The notes under the pieces were generated by a model that was not told the DNA's origin, did not search any database, and was given only the letters and a program-made list of their open reading frames with translations. Below, one piece after another: positions 48,634-58,439 of a stretch of 64,000 bases of DNA. Position 1 is the first letter of the stretch. The number at the start of each line of letters is the position of its first letter. The stretch covers positions 14,888,781 through 14,952,780 of the forward strand of contig JAIUCV010000019.1 of NCBI GenBank assembly GCA_026724425.1. Reading direction: 5' to 3'. Source of the stretch: Erythrophleum ivorense. Taxonomy: Eukaryota; Streptophyta; Magnoliopsida; Fabales; Fabaceae. Made by a program: the position numbers and the translations under genes.

Positions 48634-50585
48634 CTATTATAATCATAAAAAATTGGAGAAGTTTATACTTGTAGTTTTTATTTATTATTTTATACAATAG
48701 ATTGGCCTAGGTTGAGTTTGATCGGCTTTTAAATAGGCCAAGTTTAAGGTTAAAAAAATGTAAACAATATCAATCCTCCAACTTTTGTGCCAATTTTTTT
48801 TTTTCACAGGCTTAACTAACTTTTCAATGAATTTGGCCTATGATCAAGTTTGCTTATAAGTGTACGGTGGATTAATAAGGACTTTTAAATATGCTAGCAA
48901 CAACTATTCATTAAGTAGAATATAGTTATATATTATGTATTATTTTATTGCATTAAAAATCATTATATTTATTTTTAACTAGCATTAACCCCTAAAGATC
49001 CAAGGGTTTTTCAACAAATGTAGGTCCCACCAAAAAAAAAAAAAAAGAAAACATGAGCCCCATAGAATTTTTTTTTTTACAAAAAAATGGTATGAAGGAA
49101 CAATGTTAAACAATAATACAAAATAGAATAACAGTAATTGAATAGTGCATTATGACGTAACGTTATAAACAATATAGTGAATAGTGCAAATAAATAGTAC
49201 TGAGCCACAACTTTTATATATATAAATGATAGGTAATCATAAATATTCAAGAGAATTAAATTAAATTATATCAAAATATAGCTTTATTCTGATTGGGCTT
49301 TTTAATTTGATTATAGTTACAATTTGTTTGGACCATAATATCTAAAATAATTAAGTTCATTTTATTTTATTGGACTTTGTTGGTATTATAGTTTAATGGG
49401 AAAAAAAATTTATAAAATGTTTCTTTAAAAGAATGTGAAATACTAAAAGGAAGCAGCAAAAATGATTATACTTTTTTTGTTACAAAAATCAAAATGTGCA
49501 TATATATTAATTGCATTGAATGATATAATACTTCTTTGTGAAAAATGTGGCATGTTGCAATGAAATATAAAAGGGCCTTATTAAAAAGAAAGTGTATTAC
49601 AGCTATCTCATAACAAAGTGCTTTTAATATCTTATTCTAATATTTTCAATTTACTTAGAACCTTTTTGCAGTGCTTTGCGTAGAGAAAGAAAAAAGCTCC
49701 TATCCTGTTAATTTTGTTTGAAGTCTATTTGATTTAAATTTGTTGAGTCATTACAAAAAGACAAATAGAGAAATGAGTTAAGACAAATATAGTCTAAATC
49801 GTGTAAGAAATTCAAAGTATTAAAATACATTCATTTTTTTCTCTAGAGTTAAGAATGTTTCTGAATATGTATAGTAGTTTTACATATTATATCCCTTCCA
49901 TTTGTAAAAAATATTACATTATATTATGTGAAAGTGACTTTTCATTTAACTTGTTTAGTGCATTTATCAAAAAAAAAAAAGCAAAATAAAGTATTTTTTT
50001 CTCTTTCTCCAAGCTCAATAGTTGCAGAGGTTAGCAAAGAAGTGCTAAGCTTGTGCAAAAAGTGTCATTTCTTGACTTCCATAGTTCTCTTAATGACTTA
50101 CATATTTGCTTCCTAATGAGAAAATTTTTCTTTCCTTCAACAATTATTTTAAAAGTTACTTTTCAACAAAAATATTTTTAAACTTCTATATAAATGTAAT
50201 AAGAATAGAAGTACACATGGATTGAAGCAAAGAAAAAAGATTAAAATTATATTATAATTCCTTTTATCCCATTTGATTTTATTTAAATTGAGATAACTTT
50301 AAAAAAAAATTTATTGTAATATCTTTCTTGATAAAAGTTTTAAATTTATCCTTATTTCATTATATAAAGTAATTTTGAGATGAGATTAGTAATAAACTTT
50401 AAAGAAAAATGTTTTGTATAACTTTGTATAAAATGCAAGTGCTATCATCCGGATTATAAATTAAAGATTGATTAAAAAATTGTTTTAAAATTTAAATAGA
50501 TTGGATGTAAGGATAAATTTAACATTCTCCTTTATTTGCTTTTATCAAGTTAGCCCCATTTATATTTAGAAGAAAATCAACGTAA

Positions 50586-52769
50586 ATTTCAGAGTATGGG
50601 TAATAATAGCCTCAACCCCAAATGCGGCGATTGGGAAACTGCGCTTTTCATATTTCAGAATATGGGTAATAAAAATAATAGGAGAAATTTGGTTTCGTGG
50701 AGGGCTATGATATCGGGTATTGCCATTAACAACATGAAATTTCTTGATATGCTTGAAAATGGGCTTTTCCCAAATGAATATAGCTTTACGGCAGTAATCA
50801 GATCGTGTTCTAATGCTCAATATGTTTCCATTGGGCAAGTGATCTTTGGTTTTGTATTAAAGACGGGGTATTTTGATTATGTTGTGTGTTGGGTTGTGCA
50901 TTAATTGTCATGTTTGCGACGGGCAGCGGTGATATGGATTCTGCCAGTTTGGTGTTCGAGAAAATGCGGGACAGAAATGTTGTTCCTTGGACTCTGATGA
51001 TTACTCGATTTGCACACCTGGCTTGCCTTGTGGATGCCATTGATTATTTTTTCAGTATGTTACTAAGTGGGTATAAACCAGATAGATTTACTCTAACCGG
51101 TGTTGTATCGGCTTGTGCAGAGTTGGAATGGTTATCACTTGCGCAGCAGTTACATTCTTGGGTTGTAAGGTCAGGATTGGCTTCAGACGTGTGTGTGGGT
51201 TGTGGTTTGGTGGATATGTATGCAAAATGTGCAGCAGATGGATCAGTAGAAAATTCCAGGAAACTATTTGATAGTATGCCAGATCGTAATGTTTTGTCTT
51301 ATGACATGCTTCAGGGCATGCGGAGGCCATAAATTTGTTTTATGACATGCTTCAGGGTCATGTGGCACCAAATCATTTTACATTTTCTAGTGTGCTCAAG
51401 GCTTGTACAAATCTTCCTGATTTACCCATTGGTGAGTAACTTCACGCCCAAACAGTTAAACTTGGTCTTTCCTCAGTAAATTGTGTAGGAAATTCTCTTA
51501 CTAGCATGTATGCTAGGTCTGGAAGAATGGAATGTCCTTGCAGATCTTTTGATATTTTATTTGAAAAGAATTTGATTTCTTACAATACACTTTTTGATGG
51601 ATATGCTAATTTTTTCATGAAATTGAACACACTGGTGTAGGGGCTAATTCCTTTACATTTGCTAGCCTCTTAAGTGGAGCTGCTAGTATTGTTGCAATAG
51701 GTAAGGGTGAGCAAATTCATGCTCGAGTTCTCAAGTCAGTGTTTGGGTCAGATCAATGCATCAATAATGCTTTAATCTCTATGTAATCGAGGTGTGGAAA
51801 CATAGAAGCTGCTTTACAAGTTTTTGCTGACATGGGAGATCGCAATGTCATATCTTGAACTTCTATTATAACTGGTTTTGAAAGCATGGATTTGCTACAA
51901 AGGCATTAGAAATGTTTTATGAAATGCTTGAAACTGGTTTAATGCCTAACGAGGTCGCCTACATTGCAGTTTTATCAGCATGTAGTCATGCAGGTTTGAT
52001 CAATGAGGGATGGAGACACTTCAATTCCATCTATAAAATCCACGGGTTTGTCCCAAGAATGGAACGTTATGCATGTATGGTTGATCTGCTCGGCTGATCT
52101 GGATCACTTTCAGAAGCCAGTGGATTCGTTAACTCAATGCCTTTCAAGGTTGATGCACTGGTGTGGCGTACATTTCTTGGATCTTGTCAGGTTCATGGTA
52201 ACACTGAGCTTGGGGAGCATGCTGCAAAAATGATTCTTGGGCAGCAACCTCATGATCCAGCTGCCTGTAGACTATTATCAAACTTGTATGCATAAGAAGG
52301 GCGATGGAAAGATGTGTCAGCTATTAGAAAGAGCATGAAGCAGAAAAATTTAATAAAAGAAGCAGGTTGCAGCTGGATTGAGGTGGAAAATCTGGTGCAC
52401 GAATTCCACGTAGGGGATACTTCACACCCCCAAGCACAAAAGATCTATGATGAATTTAATAAATTGGCTTTCAAAATAAAAAAAGTTGGCCGTGTCTCTA
52501 ATACAGGTTTTGTCCTTCATGATGTGGAGGATAAACAGAAGGAACAATATCTGTTTCAGCACAGTGAGAAAATTGCAGTTGCAGTTGCTCTTATTAGCAC
52601 ACCCAAACAACAACCTGTTAGAGTATTCAAAAACCTTCGGGTTTGCGGTGACTGCCATGCTGCGATGAAGTATACATCACTGGTCACAGAAAGAGAAATA
52701 GTTGTTGGAGATGCAAACTGGTTTCATCATATCAAGTATGGGCTATGTTCTTGCCATGATTATTGGTGA
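50586..52769 (+). pseudogene. EMB2261: EMB2261-like PPR-DYW pseudogene, 5'-truncated
   Basis: Follows Arabidopsis At3g49170 (EMB2261) from about its second PPR motif to the C terminus. The first part, with the start codon, is absent. Recognisable blocks: NLVSWRAMISGIA, FTAVIRSCSNAQYVSIG, VPWTLMITRFAHL, FTLTGVVSACAELEWLSLAQ, LLSGAASIVAIGKGEQIHAR, LSACSHAGLINEGWRHFNS. Substitution stops: TAA 51437, TAA 51784, TGA 51856, TGA 52095, TAA 52293. Frameshifts lie near 50885, 51300-51340, 51600 and 51890. From about 52314 to 52769 the E-DYW part is still open, with QHSEKIAV, CGDCH and terminal CHDYW, but a usually conserved Arg near the C terminus is Gly in GDANWFHH. As a whole it cannot make the protein. 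Confidence 0.9.
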
Positions 52770-53439
52770 CCTAGAGACATCCAATTGAGCATAGACTTCT
52801 AAAGTGACCTGGACTGACAGTTTGAGCATTGTCTTGGCATCAGGTAATTCAACTTTTGAAAAGTTATTTCTTTATATGAGAGTTACCTCAAAACAGCTGA
52901 GCTTTCTCGCAGCACAGAATATACATAGGTTACATTATAAAAGCTGAAACACTTCAACTCCTGGCTCCTAGTCTCCTATAGCTGATAGCTGATGGTCATG
53001 GCCCGAGGCATTTATATTTCCATCTCTTGTGTTTTAAATGTTTTGATGGCTGTTGCTGCTCCTCACTGTCTTTTTCCTTCATCTTTTTACGACAGTTATT
53101 CAAGATTTCTGCTACAGGAGCAATCTGACAAAATTTAAAGGCATTATAGGCATTGCCAAACATAAAGAGAGAATCCAATAAATAATATACTGTTTCCAAT
53201 TGTAAGTCAAACTTTTGTCTGCCACTACTTTGTAATTTTTGCCCTCTATTCGTTGGTTAGTACAATTATTAGTTTAGATCTGCCTTTATCTTTATTTTCA
53301 AACGTCCCTTCTAAATGTTGGCAATATTCATTTGACAATTGCTAGAACTGTAATTGTTCTCCTCGGTTGAAGCCTTTCAAATCAAGAATATATAAGGGGA
53401 GAGAAAGAATAGGATGGAAGAAACAAGAGAGACAATACA
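52770..53439. other. Flank of the pseudogene, no firm gene
   Basis: About 670 bases. A minus-strand frame at 53199-52996 ends IAPVAEILNNCRKKMKEK...KWKYKCLGP-like after a plausible acceptor (tttgtcag), but there is no homologue I recognise and no neighbouring exon. Confidence 0.3.
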
Positions 53440-54040
53440 AGGGACTAGTTTTTGTTTGCAAGATGGAGAACTGCTCAGAATTTGTGGGTAAAAGTAAGTT
53501 TTGAGACACAATAAAAATGTATTAGTTAAGGAGGAGGAAACAATTGAGCATGTGGTACTTTTGTGGGATTGGGCTCAGAGTGTGACTTAGCAGTTCATTG
53601 GCTTTAAGGATATATGCTAGAGATATACCAAACTTTGAAAACTGTTCCTGCAGAATGATGATTAAGAATTCCGCCATGGATGAGTGCTGTTTGTGCTCCA
53701 CAGGGTTTAATTGTTAATCCTTTGCTAGTAACTATGAGGAACCACTCTGGTCTGACTGAATTTTGGAAATTTACAAGGAAGGTTGTTTGAATAACAGCTC
53801 TGACAGTGGAAATGGAGAAGTTGATTGCAGTGCTTGTAAACCACCTAGACAGGGCATTCTCAAAGCAAATATGGCTCTTTCCTTAAAGAATCACTAGATG
53901 CTGGCATTTGTGTCATTTTCAGGAATGGGGTTGGTAAGATGATTGAGGGATGCAGCTTGTCAGATAGCAAGCAGTGCTTTTATGACAGAAACGACGACAT
54001 CTGAGGAGATGTTCCTACGACAAAACAGTGGTAAGTTGTA
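53440..54040 (+). mobile_element. LINE-derived fragment (zf-RVT / RNase H-like)
   Basis: Frames read EEETIEHVVLLWDWAQSV (about 53533), like the zinc-binding reverse-transcriptase domain (normally EHLFLHC.WA..VW), then CKPPRQGILKANM (about 53840), like the start of the RVT_3 RNase H fold (W.PP..G..K.N.DG), and further on VIFRNGVGKMIEGCSLSD. Frames are broken. It probably belongs with 56170-56660, separated from it by later repeats. Confidence 0.65.
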
Positions 54041-54363
54041 CTTTCATGTTCATTTTGTTTGTTTTACAGACGGATGACAATAATAGAAAACTAGTACTTT
54101 TTTATTAGTGATTCAGCCTGTCAAACTGATAGAGAATTATATCATTCTTTTTCTTGACATTATTACCAAGAATAAAATTTGAGAACACTGCTGAAGTACT
54201 GCCAAAAAGTTTTAATGTGTCTGTACTCTACTTGACTCCAGAAAAATTCAGGGCTGAAATCAATTTATTCAGCCCCTCGCCTAAGAGTGTAACTGTTTCT
54301 TTGGTGTCTTAGGGCTCCTTTTCATATTTCATTAATTTCCTTCATTTCCTTTTTTACATAAGC

Positions 54364-55160
54364 GGTGGTGGAGCCAGGACCCCAAGATAGGGGGCCAAGT
54401 AGACATGATTTCTTTTGTAAATATGCTCTTTGTATCTTATTTTAGTTATTAGAATAATAAGCTAAAGTTTTAATTTATTTTTTTAGATCTAATGACAAAT
54501 CTTCTAAATTCATCTAAGTTTGTTGTCATAGAAAATTAGATTCATGAAGTTTAGATAAAGATTATTGCTTTAATGTCAATTTTTACTTCAAAAATTACAT
54601 ATCTTATTTAAAAAATTACACTTTTATAATATATTAATTAAATATACCGCTAGAAATTAAAATTATAAATTTATTTCCTTACTTCTATATTACCAATAGA
54701 AAATAAAATTGTAGCACAACTACTATAATGATGAGTTAGCGATTTAATATTCAATATTAAAGTGGTTCAGTTGAGTTTTAAAATTTTATAATGAGTATGA
54801 AGATTACTTCAAAAAGTCAAAAATTGAAAATTGGAAATATGGCTATTATACTCAAAGAGAAAGAAAAGAAGGTATGGAGAAAATTGAAGAAAAAAGGAAA
54901 AAGAAAAGAAGATAAGAAGAGTGAAAGAGGAAATAATAATAATCACAACAATAATGAAGTTTTTTTTTTAATGAGTGTTATACACATGATACATATGTAA
55001 ATTTAGTAGGTTCAAATTAAAATATCAAATAATAAGAAAAATTATATAACACATGTGGATCTAGTGTGATTATTATTATTTTTAAATATGAGGGCACAAC
55101 ATTAAACTCTTTCATATACACATAAATTTTGAAAAATTTAGTTAAACTTGGCTTTGCCAC
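54364..55160. mobile_element. Dispersed TIR element, copy 2 (best preserved ends)
   Basis: About 797 bases; starts GTGGTGGAGCCAGGA, ends TTGGCTTTGCCAC. Start and end are imperfect inverted repeats of about 14 bases. Collinear with 11039-11822; relative to that copy it has an extra piece after TTTAGATCTAATGAC (about 54490-54560). There is no protein coding and no obvious target duplication (flanks GCG and GTTGG). Confidence 0.75.
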
Positions 55161-55670
55161 GTTGGATATTCCTTTGAAGTTAAAGTGATTTATTTAACTC
55201 TTAAGTTTGTCACCTAAAAAAAAAGGTAAAATCAAGTCTAATATAAAATATCAGCAGCATGAAAAATAAAGCTAAAGTATTCAAAGGATTAAATGTTATA
55301 ATATTTTTAATTTTGTCTATATGTAGTGTCTTCTTATCTTTATCTCTGATTCTGAGGATTGTGTTTAGCTTTACGAAAAAATAAAAATGGGAAAAGGACA
55401 AGCTCGGATTATCTACAATAAGATAAATTATTGCAAATGGTGTAGTAGCTTTAAAAAGGTTTTTTTAAGGACTAAACAAATAATGTAAGGTATCTAAAAA
55501 TTGGAACTAGGTGAATAAAAAATTTAACTATTAGAGAAAACTGTAATTTAAAAATTTTAATTGTATCTACATTAAATTTTTAAAGTATAATGTTCTTTTA
55601 GTTAAAATTTTTATCTTTTCAATTACAATTTTTGATTCCCTACATCAATTTTCAATCTATAAAAAAAGTG
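55161..55670. other. Intergenic, nothing recognised
   Basis: AT-rich sequence between copies 2 and 3 of the dispersed element. No open frame or motif worth naming. Confidence 0.5.
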
Positions 55671-55932
55671 TTTTTTGGCCTACTGCATTGTTTGTAGTAA
55701 TTTTCATTATTGCAGATCACCCAAGTTTGGAAAAGACAAGTAGTTACTTGTTTGTGTGAGTAAATGAGGATTTAAAAATAATAATAATAAAGTTTGTAGT
55801 GATTTTGGCCTACTGCATTGTTTGTAGTAATTTTCATTATTTCAGATCACCCAAGTTTGGAAGACACAGATAGTTACTTGTTTGTGTGAGTAAATGAGGA
55901 TTTAAAATAATAATAATAATAATAATAATAAA
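55671..55932. repeat. 130-bp tandem duplication ending in a (TAA)n tract
   Basis: Two units, 55671-55800 and 55801-55932, both with TTGGCCTACTGCATTGTTTG, GATCACCCAAGTTTGGAA and GTGAGTAAATGAGGATTTAA, differing at only a few positions. Each ends in AAT/TAA triplets, longer in the second. The high identity indicates a recent event. Confidence 0.92.
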
Positions 55933-55949
55933 TTTTTCTTTAGAAAATT

Positions 55950-56162
55950 ATATTAAAATACTACATATGTGGGTTTCTTGGGTTTAGATTAAAATGTTAA
56001 ATAATTTTAAAAAAATTATATAATCTAATCATGCGTATATATAGCTTTAGTGGGTTCAAAATTTTAAAAAGAATGGGGGGTGGGGCATAATATTAAAACT
56101 TAATACTATATATATAGAATTTTTCAAATAGCTGTTCCCTTCATATAGACATAGCTGTGCCA
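55950..56162. mobile_element. Dispersed TIR element, copy 3 (3' part only)
   Basis: Collinear with the last 200 bases or so of copies 1 and 2: GGGTTTAGATTAAAATGTTAAATAAT, TTATATAA, GGGTTCAAA, GGGGCATAATATTAAA, AATTTTTCAAATAGCT and a worn end AGCTGTGCCA. Confidence 0.65.
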
Positions 56163-56169
56163 ATGTACC

Positions 56170-56660
56170 CAGGGACAAGGGCCTTTTGCGAAGAAAGGCA
56201 GCCAACTGCTTAATGGCTGTGGCTTAGATTTGGTCGATATTGTGCAAAAGGAAGACTTAATTAAGAGAATGGAGTACTTGTGTCATTTCGCAAGACATTT
56301 TTGGTTTGATGGGCATTTTTGTTTTTGTTTTTGTTTTGTTTTTTGGTTTTTTCTATTTGGTTAATAGAAGGTGAACAAGGTGGCTGATTGGCTTGTTAAG
56401 GCTAGGTTAAAAAGAATGTGTCTTCCCTCCATCTTCTCTTGTTGTGATTCTCTCTTAGGATGGTGGAGGATTGGGGATGGTGTTGGTTGAATATTTTTCT
56501 CTGGTGAGGGTTGCTGTTTGTTATTCTTTGGGGACTTTTGTTTGGTTTTCTAGGGTTTTGGTTGTTTGGTGCTCTTTATTGGCGTTTTCAATTTTTGGAA
56601 ATGAATATCATTCTTGACCCAAAGGAAAAACCCATTTATATATATAAAAAAATCTTATAA
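56170..56660 (+). mobile_element. LINE 3' end (RNase H tail and untranslated region)
   Basis: Around 56365-56400 the sequence encodes NKVADWLVKARL, the end of plant LINE RNase H (REGN.VAD.LA). It is preceded by a T/G-rich tract, (TTTTTG)n at 56315-56346, that has replaced part of the frame. The rest, ending ATATCATTCTTGACCCAAAGG and an A-rich stretch, has the look of an L1 3' end. It is probably the same element as 53440-54040. Confidence 0.6.
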
Positions 56661-57749
56661 GAGAATGGGTTGTTAATAATTTTTATTACATAATTCTTAT
56701 AGGACTATATTAACAATTTAGCCCTCAAAAGATTTTTCCCTCTTCTATTTAATCCTTGGATCATATTATTCATTATACAAGTTAGTTCTTATAAATTCTA
56801 AACCCTATATATGTTTGTCTTTTTGTCATTTATCTAAGTTAAATCTTAACAAAGATGTCGATTTAGCTTGCTATGTGTCTTGGCATGTTACATTCCTTCC
56901 ATTGCACCAATGTGAAAACCCTACTCAACATCTTAATCAATTGTTTTTTGTTCCAACCTTTTAATTTCTCTCTCTTCTTCATTTATTCTATTTTTCTGTT
57001 TCCTCCTATCTTTTCTTTCTCTCTTTTTTCCTTTCTCTTCTCTTTCTCCCCCTTTCTTTGCACAATGACTATAGAAAACTAGCAACTTAAAAAGCAAACT
57101 TGAAATATCAATTTGAATCGTATTTCTCCCTACACAATCTCCTACCACATTATTGAAAGTAAAAGGACCATTACAATAAATTTGTAGATGAATGTCATCA
57201 CAAGTTTGATTATGGATCCAAAGAAGCAAGTACATAGATGAAAATATCAAAATATGATAGGAATTAAATAAATGAGGGGTCTTATTGTAATTCGAATAAG
57301 TAAAGGCCTCATTGTAGTTGTTCAACTTAACATATTGGTAGTTAAGTGGTTAAAAGTTGTTAGTTAATACGGTTAAAATCTGTTGATAGCCAACAACTAT
57401 TTTTAGAGATATAAGACCAAGAAAAAAGGGAAGGGAAAGTTAATTAATGAAGTGACTCTTATTCTCCTCTCTATTTTTTTCTTCCCTCTTTCTTTTCTTT
57501 TCTTATTCTTTCTTCTCCTCCTCCTATCCTCTATTTTGAATTTCAAGCTTACATTGGTATGATAGTTGTTATCCCTGGCTATGGTAAAGGTGAGTTGTTC
57601 TTATTCATTGCTCAAGGAGGTAGAGGAATGTTGGCAGTAGAGAAATGAATGCTTGTAGGCAATGGTTGATTGAGGGATATTGACAATTGAAGAACAAATT
57701 ATTAGCTTACAAGAGTTGGTGTGAGGATTGTCATTTTAGTTCACACAAA
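56661..57749. other. Intergenic / gypsy leader, no gene
   Basis: AT-rich, with a long C/T-rich run at about 56965-57060 and another at about 57460-57530. It may include the untranslated leader of the gypsy relic that follows, but no LTR or primer-binding site was found. Confidence 0.4.
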
Positions 57750-58290
57750 TTATGAATATAAATCATACTTAAGAACAAGTGAGGATGCAAGAGATGAACC
57801 AATGGGTTAGATTATATCATGCACCCACAAGATTCACCATAGCAAACTTCTCGAGGTTTACAAGGGAGGACGTGAATAAATGGATTGGAAAATGTGAACT
57901 ATTTTTTTTTTCTAGTTAGATGGAATTCCAAAAGAATGTAAGGCGACTCTTGCAAGCTTAGCATTGGATAAGCAAGCATTCACCTAGTTCTAAGGCTTTG
58001 AGAAAGGGCAAGAATAGAAGAGTGACCTAGACAACATTGGTGGAAACTATAAAGATTAAGCTTGGTATTATGTTTAATGATCATATGGAGAAATTAATGT
58101 GGTTAAAACAAGAATGTAGCCTAGCAGAATATCGAGATTCTTTTGATAATGTTGTGTGTAAGGTGGAGTTAATGAAGGATAGAAGCTTAGCTACTATATA
58201 AATAGGCCTTAAGCATGAAATTACAGCAGGTGTAAAGCTTTTCCACACTAACACACTTTTAGATGCCACATGGCAAGTAAGACTATAAGG
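57750..58290 (+). pseudogene. Ty3-gypsy gag relic
   Basis: Reads, with stops and frame changes, RFTREDVNKWIGKCELFF (the gag start, normally F.GEDP..W), then IKIKLGIMFNDHMEKLMWLK and ECSLAEYRDSFDNVV, then GLKHEITAGVKLF. This is the usual order of plant Ty3-gypsy gag (L..RFG...EDP...L..L.Q..TV..Y...FE..., then F..GL...I...V). No zinc knuckle, protease or reverse transcriptase follows within the window; a different LTR-like region comes instead. Confidence 0.8.
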
Positions 58291-58439
58291 CACCTTAAGA
58301 GGACACTTTCTTTGCTTTTGTTGTGCAAGGTTCTCGCATAAAAGATGTAATTAAGAGCAGTGTTCTTTACTCCTTCGCTTACTCTAGCTTATGGATTTCT
58401 AATGTGGTTAATAATATTTGTCATTTAATCCTCGATTAT

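Larger units (their letters stand above)
45042..50585. other. Intergenic, no gene seen
   Basis: About 5.5 kb of AT-rich DNA. Short open frames here show no recognisable protein. It includes the possible repeat at 47690-48470, (TA)n at 48606-48633 and several poly(A)/poly(T) runs. Confidence 0.6.

Noticed and set aside
52996..53199. Minus-strand frame with a plausible splice acceptor and a Lys-rich tail
   Set aside because: No homologue recognised, no upstream exon, short length; not enough to call a gene.
56933..57325. 130-residue minus-strand frame with a Glu/Lys/Arg-rich end
   Set aside because: The charged end is the complement of a C/T-rich run; the rest shows no homology.
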